This document shows positions 1-7,708 of a stretch of 7,708 nt of DNA, piece after piece. The position numbers were made by a program, and so were the translations under genes. The notes under the pieces are model-generated. The model did no database searches and was not told where the DNA came from. It worked only from the letters and a program-made list of their open reading frames with translations. The stretch spans positions 1 to 7,708 of the forward strand of contig JAUNXM010000095.1 of the NCBI GenBank assembly GCA_030539815.1, written 5' to 3'. Each line of letters starts with the position of its first letter. The first letter of the stretch is position 1. The stretch comes from Methanobacterium sp. GTDB lineage: Archaea > Methanobacteriota > Methanobacteria > Methanobacteriales > Methanobacteriaceae.

Positions 1-1675
<1,675 letters not shown>

Positions 1676-1681
1676 TGTATA

Positions 1682-1690
1682 ATCACTTCC
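1682..1690 (-). promoter_or_regulatory. Shine-Dalgarno site of gltX
   Basis: On the minus strand GGAAGTGAT matches 8 of 9 bases of GGAGGTGAT, the complement of the archaeal 16S rRNA 3' end. It lies 6 nt before the ATG at 1675, which fixes that start codon. Confidence 0.75.
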
Positions 1691-1721
1691 AGTAGAATAA
1701 CTTTGAATTTAGATAAAAGAA

Positions 1722-1731
1722 TTATGATAAA
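1722..1731 (-). promoter_or_regulatory. Possible TATA box for gltX
   Basis: The minus strand reads TTTATCATAA here, a loose match to the archaeal TATA element. It sits just past the T-rich tail of the preceding terminator. Transcription starting about 25 nt downstream would give a leader of roughly 25-30 nt that includes the ribosome site. The spacer is so AT-rich that chance matches are likely, so this is tentative. A second, weaker candidate (TTTATCTAAA, 1717-1708) would leave too short a leader. Confidence 0.3.
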
Positions 1732-1734
1732 TAA

Positions 1735-1774
1735 TTAAAAATAAAATAAAGGGATTTAAAGTGGGTTTCCCTTT
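1735..1774 (-). terminator. Hairpin plus T-rich tail after idsA
   Basis: About 25 nt past the idsA stop codon, the minus strand has AAAGGGA (1774-1768), a 13-nt loop and the exact complement TCCCTTT (1754-1748). ATTTTATTTTT follows directly. Archaeal transcription commonly ends at T-rich tracts, with or without a hairpin, so this is a good candidate for the end of the fni-RNase J-idsA transcript. It also separates that unit from gltX. Confidence 0.6.
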
Positions 1775-1798
1775 TGTTTAGTGACTAGAGTTCCTTTT

Positions 1799-2799
1799 CT
1801 AGTGACTTCTTTCCAATACAAAGTCGGCTATTTTAAGTAGTGCATCCCTGGCAGGACTCTCATCCAGCACTTCCAGGAGTAATTCTTTAGCCTGGTTCAC
1901 GTCTTCCTGGGCAACCTGCCAGGCGTAGTGTATGGATCCGTATTTTTCCATGATCTCCATGGCCTCACCAACGTGTTCATCACCATCTTCCTTAAGGATG
2001 GTCAGTAAACGTTCACGGTCCTCCGCACTTGACTTGGATAATGCGTTTACCACCAGGAGGGTCATTTTTCCTTCAACAATGTCACTGCCCACTGGTTTTC
2101 CCAGGTCATCTTCACTGCTAGCCACGTCCAGGTAGTCATCCTGTATCTGGAAGGCCATACCTATGAGTCGTCCGTACTCCGATAGGGCTTCCACCTGCTC
2201 TGGTGTTCCCCCACCGAGTATGGCCCCGGCTTTGGTGGCAGCCGCTATTAGGGCTGCGGTTTTCTTGTAGATCATGGTCAGATATTCTTCTTCCCGTACA
2301 TCAGTGCGTTCTGCGAATCCCATATCCAGTGCCTGGCCTTCACAGATCTTCACGCAGCTATCCACCACGGTGTGCAGGGCCGGTAGGATGTTCTCTGGTG
2401 CCACCCCATCATCTTCACTTTTCATTACCGTGGCAAATGCTTTGGAGAAGAGGGTGTCCCCGGCCAGGATGGCCATGGGTTCGCCCCATAGTACATGTAC
2501 CGAGGGTTTTCCCCTTCTTTTCTCGTCCTGGTCCATGATGTCGTCATGGATCAGGCTGAAGGTGTGGATGAGTTCCACCGCGGCTCCAGTTTTAAGGGCG
2601 GATTCCACTTCACCACCCACTGCTTCGGCGCTTAACACCACCAGTGATGGTCTTAATTTTTTTCCACCGGCTTTAACCAGATGATCTGATGCCTGGCGGA
2701 GTGTGTCAGGGTCCACTGTTTCCAGGGCCCGGTTTATCTCCTGATCTATGTCTGCAGAGTATCTCTTGAGGATCTCGGTTACTTCCAGTTTTGATTCCA

Positions 2800-2800
<1 letters not shown>
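1799..2800 (-). CDS. idsA: Short-chain polyprenyl diphosphate synthase (farnesyl/geranylgeranyl diphosphate synthase)
   Basis: This trans-prenyltransferase of 333 residues condenses DMAPP with IPP units to give farnesyl and geranylgeranyl diphosphate, the chain precursors of archaeal ether lipids. Visible landmarks are GGKKLRP at 45-51 (IPP/diphosphate binding), the first aspartate-rich motif DDIMD at 86-90, KTAA at about 180-183, and the second aspartate-rich region with Q218, Q220 and DDYLD at 221-225. F81 lies five residues before the first motif, the position known to limit product length in archaeal type I GGPP synthases. The Methanothermobacter homologue is a bifunctional FPP/GGPP synthase, and the same activity is inferred here. 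The ATG shares one base with the RNase J stop (TAATG). Its Shine-Dalgarno GGAGGAG (2811-2805) lies inside the last RNase J codons, which suggests translational coupling. A longer-chain product is possible but less likely. Confidence 0.95.
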
Positions 2801-5207
<2,407 letters not shown>

Positions 5208-5320
5208 GTCCTTTTAGGTCTAAGTTTTCTATGTTTCCATATTTTTTTCATTTTCTAGTATTGTTCAGTATCTTATCGATTTTTTTATTTTTTTAATGAT
5301 TTATGCTGGTGAATTCCGGT

Positions 5321-5341
5321 GATTAAACCATTTATTTAATC
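5321..5341. repeat. Perfect 7-bp inverted repeat in the ipk-fni spacer
   Basis: GATTAAA (5321-5327) and its exact complement TTTAATC (5335-5341) are separated by 7 nt. The arms are AT-rich, no T-run follows on the minus strand, and the site is about 120 nt before fni. It could be a regulator-binding site or chance in AT-rich DNA; nothing here decides between these. Confidence 0.4.
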
Positions 5342-5410
5342 TAATCCCCTATTTTACTTCATTTTTATTTATTTTAAGTATTTTATTTTAATTTTAATTG
5401 GTATTCAGCT

Positions 5411-5493
5411 GGTAAATTTTATCAGGATAAATTTTATAACTTGTAAATTTTACTTCGGTATCCTTTGAGTAAATCCTATTTGAGTAAATCTGT
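5411..5493. repeat. Short tandem repeats with about 15-bp period in the ipk-fni spacer
   Basis: TAAATTTTA occurs three times, at 5413, 5428 and 5444 (steps of 15 and 16 bp). Next to it TTTGAGTAAATC occurs twice, at 5464 and 5479 (15-bp step). The copies are short but the spacing is regular. The block lies between about 210 and 290 nt upstream of fni and about 70 nt past the ipk stop. Function unknown; see the repeats at 6376 and 7491 for the same periodicity. Confidence 0.6.
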
Positions 5494-5559
5494 AACTGCA
5501 TTACTAATTCTTCTGATTTTTTATGAGGGTAATCTGGGGGTTTAACACATTGGTTTGAT

Positions 5560-6354
5560 TTATTTACTGATGAGGGTTCCCCTTACCTTCTCACCCTTCA
5601 GAGTCTTTTCCAGTAATCCCTCACAATCTGCGTTTATGAGTTCTGATTCTATTCCTTTATCAGCCAGTTCCAGTAGCTCTTTGAGTTTACCGGCCATTCC
5701 CCCGGTAACATCCACGGTCTGCGCTCCTTCCAGGATTTGGAGGTCTTCCAGTGACTTAACCACTTCCAGGAGTTGGGCCTGGGAGTGTTTTTTAGGGTCA
5801 CGGTCGTATATTCCATCCACATCTGAGCCCAGGATGATCCTTCGGGGTTTTAGTTGGAGGGACAGGTAGTTAACCAGCTGGTCACCAGATACGACGGCCA
5901 TCTGTATGCTTTCCTGGGTGTCGGGAACCACGTCCCCGTGGAGGACTGGTACCAGTCCCATTTCCAGATATTTTTCAATGGTTTCCAGGTTGGCGGATTT
6001 GATTCGTTTATTATGAGTGATTATGAATGATGATGGTGGTACTGCCACTGCAGGAATTCCATATTCCAGCAGGTATTGGCATACCGCGTGGTTGAGTTTT
6101 TTAACCGAGTTCTGGGTTAGGGTGAAACCCATCCTCTTCTCCTGTAGTTCTTCTGGGGTGTGGATGGGGTTGCCTATACCGTATTTCCTGGCGTGCAGGT
6201 GTCCGAAGCTACCGGCCCCGTGGATTATGATGAGTTTATCTGGTTGTGCCCTGGCTATTTCCTGGGCAATACGGTCCAGGTTCACCGGGTCCAGGGTGGG
6301 TTCGGTGGCTTCTTTTCGGGTTATTGCACTTCCACCCAGTTTAAGGATAATCAT
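5560..6354 (-). CDS. ipk: Isopentenyl phosphate kinase
   Basis: Phosphorylates isopentenyl phosphate with ATP to IPP, the final step of the archaeal mevalonate pathway before isomerisation. The protein has 264 residues and belongs to the amino acid kinase (AAK) superfamily. [14 protein letters not shown] at the N-terminus carries K5, the glycine loop GGS (7-9) and K14. HGAGSFGH (45-52) ends in H52, the histidine that marks IPKs and contacts the substrate phosphate, separating them from glutamate or aspartate kinases and fosfomycin kinases. VSGDQL (155-160, D158), SDVDGIY (177-183) and TGGMAGK (217-223, K223) complete the nucleotide and phosphate sites. AGGAGA (6367-6362) lies 7 nt before the ATG. 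It follows mvk after 97 nt and precedes fni after 358 nt, both genes of the same pathway, which supports the assignment strongly. Confidence 0.95.
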   Translation of the reverse strand: MIILKLGGSAITRKEATEPTLDPVNLDRIAQEIARAQPDKLIIIHGAGSFGHLHARKYGIGNPIHTPEELQEKRMGFTLTQNSVKKLNHAVCQYLLEYGIPAVAVPPSSFIITHNKRIKSANLETIEKYLEMGLVPVLHGDVVPDTQESIQMAVVSGDQLVNYLSLQLKPRRIILGSDVDGIYDRDPKKHSQAQLLEVVKSLEDLQILEGAQTVDVTGGMAGKLKELLELADKGIESELINADCEGLLEKTLKGEKVRGTLISK

Positions 6355-6375
6355 GACCTATTCTCCTAACAATTG

Positions 6376-6405
6376 AACTTATTCACATAAAACTTATTCA
6401 CATGA
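6376..6405. repeat. Two 15-bp tandem repeats in the mvk-ipk spacer
   Basis: AACTTATTCACAT occurs at 6376-6388 and again at 6391-6403, a 13-bp exact match repeating every 15 bp. The repeat lies 22-51 nt before the ipk start. If the TATA-like CATAAATTTT (6434-6425, minus strand) is a promoter, the repeats would fall in or near the leader of an ipk transcript. An 11-bp odd palindrome, AGTTGACAACT, is directly adjacent at 6408-6418. Confidence 0.65.
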
Positions 6406-6407
6406 AC

Positions 6408-6418
6408 AGTTGACAACT
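6408..6418. repeat. Small palindrome AGTTGACAACT before ipk
   Basis: Five-base arms AGTTG and CAACT flank a central A. The site lies 54 nt before the ipk ATG, between a TATA-like sequence and the 15-bp repeats, where an operator would be plausible. It is short enough to arise by chance, so regulatory function is only a guess. Confidence 0.3.
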
Positions 6419-6449
6419 ATCTCCAAAATTTATGCTATGGTAAGATTAA

Positions 6450-7445
6450 TCACCAGGTCACCCCTCTGGTTGATATTCCCACTTGGAATGCGTTTTCAAT
6501 TGAATCCAGTTCTTCTAATACTTCCCGGGTTTTTCCGGGGCAGTAGGCTATGATACTGCCACCTCCACCTGCTCCGGTTATTTTGGATCCGGCAGCACCG
6601 GCAAGGCGTGCCTGGTAGACCAGTCGGGATAATTCCAGGGTATTAACTCCCAGTGAGTCCAGGAGTCCCTGGTTGATGTTCATCAATTCCCCTACACGTT
6701 TTTGGTCTCCCCGGGTTATGCATTCACGGGCCTGGTTGGTAATCTCTTCCATGACTTCCAGTATGGGGTCTATGATGGTGGGGTGTGCCTGGCGTAGCTT
6801 TCTGACTTCTGCCACCAGAATACCTGTGTTTCCAGGTTGAGAGGTGTATCCTACTACCAGGGGTATTTCCAGGGCGGTTTTTATATTCACTGCGCCCCTG
6901 TGGGGAGTGAAATACACCAATCCCCCATGGGTGGATACGGTGGTGTCCAGTGGGCTGGCTGCTCCCTGGACTTCCAGTTCCACCTGGTGGGCTATGTGGG
7001 CCAGGTTTTCCAGGGATAGTTCTTGTTCCTGGTAGCGAGCCCTGGCTGCCAGGGTGGCCACGGTGATGGCTGCTGATGATCCCAGACCTCCTCCAATGGG
7101 TATTTCCAGTTCCACTTCAATGTCCAGGCCATGGTCCAGTGGGGAATCCAGTTCCCCCTGGAATAGTGCACATTTAATGTATTGCATTATCCCGGCATCG
7201 AAGGTGCCCGGGTTTTCTTCCACCTCACCGGAAATGGTTAATTGCGTTATAGAACCATTATCGATGTTTATACTTGCGTAAACATCCAGTTCTGGTATTT
7301 TAAGTTGTATGTGATCTGTGGTTCCTTCGTTGATGGTTACTCTGGCTCTTTTATCTACTGCCACTGCAATGGCTGGTTTCCCGTAGACCACTGCATGTTC
7401 TCCAAAAAGGATGGCCTTGCCTGGTGCAGATGCGGTGACTGTCAT
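6450..7445 (-). CDS. mvk: Mevalonate kinase
   Basis: GHMP-family kinase that phosphorylates mevalonate to mevalonate 5-phosphate with ATP in the cytoplasm. The protein has 331 residues, normal for archaeal enzymes. Motif 1, [15 protein letters not shown] (8-22), includes the conserved lysine K10. Motif 2, [11 protein letters not shown] (116-126), is the ATP phosphate loop with S123. HQVELEVQG (153-161) carries E156, the likely Mg ligand, and D167 in SPLD lies 11 residues later, matching the catalytic Glu/Asp spacing of known mevalonate kinases. Motif 3, [10 protein letters not shown] (288-297), closes the active site. The GEHAVVYG form and the pathway neighbours favour mevalonate kinase over homoserine kinase, galactokinase or phosphomevalonate kinase. 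A modest GGAG lies 9 nt before the ATG. The upstream DNA is an AT-rich repeat array, and mvk appears to be the first gene of the cluster in transcription order. Confidence 0.96.
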   Translation of the reverse strand: MTVTASAPGKAILFGEHAVVYGKPAIAVAVDKRARVTINEGTTDHIQLKIPELDVYASINIDNGSITQLTISGEVEENPGTFDAGIMQYIKCALFQGELDSPLDHGLDIEVELEIPIGGGLGSSAAITVATLAARARYQEQELSLENLAHIAHQVELEVQGAASPLDTTVSTHGGLVYFTPHRGAVNIKTALEIPLVVGYTSQPGNTGILVAEVRKLRQAHPTIIDPILEVMEEITNQARECITRGDQKRVGELMNINQGLLDSLGVNTLELSRLVYQARLAGAAGSKITGAGGGGSIIAYCPGKTREVLEELDSIENAFQVGISTRGVTW

Positions 7446-7490
7446 TGGATTGAACTCCGTTCACTATAACCGTTTGAATATGATACCCTG

Positions 7491-7670
7491 TAAATATTCC
7501 CAGATAATATTTTCCCTGTAAATATTCACTGCTAAAAATTCTTCCTTGTTCAATATTCCCTGTGAGTATCCTTTCCTTTTTAAATATTCACTGCTAAATA
7601 TTTCCCTGTTTAATATTTCCTGTGGATATTCTTCCTTGTTTAATATTCTTCTTTAACTAATCCTTCCTTT
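7491..7670. repeat. AT-rich array of about six degenerate 30-bp tandem repeats upstream of mvk
   Basis: Units can be set at 7491, 7519, 7551, 7581, 7611 and 7641, with lengths 28, 32, 30, 30, 30 and 30. Most begin TAAATATTC or TAATATT and end CCTTGTT, CCCTGTT or similar. An exact 18-bp match, TAAATATTCACTGCTAAA, appears at 7519 and 7581. Within a unit the TAAATATT core recurs after about 14-16 bp (clearest at 7581 and 7595), so the basic iteration is near 15 bp. A partial copy ending CCCTG precedes the array at about 7471-7490. The array begins about 45 nt before the mvk start and covers where its promoter should be. The minus strand is purine-rich through the array. It is not CRISPR: the units abut without unique spacers. 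Confidence 0.75.
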
Positions 7671-7708
7671 TTATTATTTTTTGTCCCTTAATTGATTACT
7701 TATGAGTT

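Noticed and set aside
5555..6376. Plus-strand open frames of up to 119 codons opposite ipk
   Set aside because: Serine- and proline-rich translations typical of reverse-complement shadows of a coding frame; the minus-strand IPK carries all family motifs.
7491..7670. CRISPR array
   Set aside because: The 30-bp units are degenerate and directly adjacent. There are no unique spacers of constant length and no cas genes.
7671..7708. Start of a plus-strand gene at the ATG near 7702, or the end of an upstream minus-strand gene
   Set aside because: Only a few bases remain before the window edge, with no ribosome site before the ATG. All three minus frames hit stops within 45 nt, so neither idea can be supported or excluded.

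Overview
The window looks like chromosomal DNA of a hydrogenotrophic methanogen of the Methanobacteriales, probably Methanobacterium or a close relative. This is inferred from protein content, not from a database match. The glutamyl-tRNA synthetase is archaeal-type, the 5'-exonuclease is a short archaeal RNase J, and the isoprenoid genes are those of the archaeal form of the mevalonate pathway. Genes have moderate GC and strong Shine-Dalgarno sites, while the spacers are very AT-rich. From memory, the same set of genes is clustered in Methanothermobacter, and part of it (idsA, RNase J, fni) in Methanocaldococcus.

Every gene lies on the minus strand. In transcription order (right to left) they are mevalonate kinase (7445-6450), isopentenyl phosphate kinase (6354-5560), type 2 isopentenyl diphosphate isomerase (5201-4146), RNase J (4149-2800), a short-chain polyprenyl diphosphate synthase (2800-1799) and glutamyl-tRNA synthetase (1675 to the left edge, probably only a few codons short of complete). 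The central trio fni, RNase J and idsA is tightly packed with ATGA and TAATG overlaps. A hairpin with a T-rich tail ends that unit before gltX, which appears to have its own promoter.

The four lipid genes carry out successive parts of one route. Mevalonate kinase makes mevalonate 5-phosphate. Enzymes encoded elsewhere convert that to isopentenyl phosphate, IPK phosphorylates it to IPP, IDI-2 equilibrates IPP with DMAPP, and IdsA condenses these to farnesyl and geranylgeranyl diphosphate for archaeal ether lipids. No phosphomevalonate kinase or diphosphomevalonate decarboxylase is present here, as expected for the archaeal variant.

I see no mobile element, CRISPR array, tRNA, rRNA or defence gene. 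The proteins are conventional housekeeping enzymes. The least explained part is the non-coding DNA. An AT-rich array of about six 30-bp units lies upstream of mvk, and shorter sequences repeating at about 15 bp sit in the mvk-ipk and ipk-fni spacers. These repeats are the main target for a second look.
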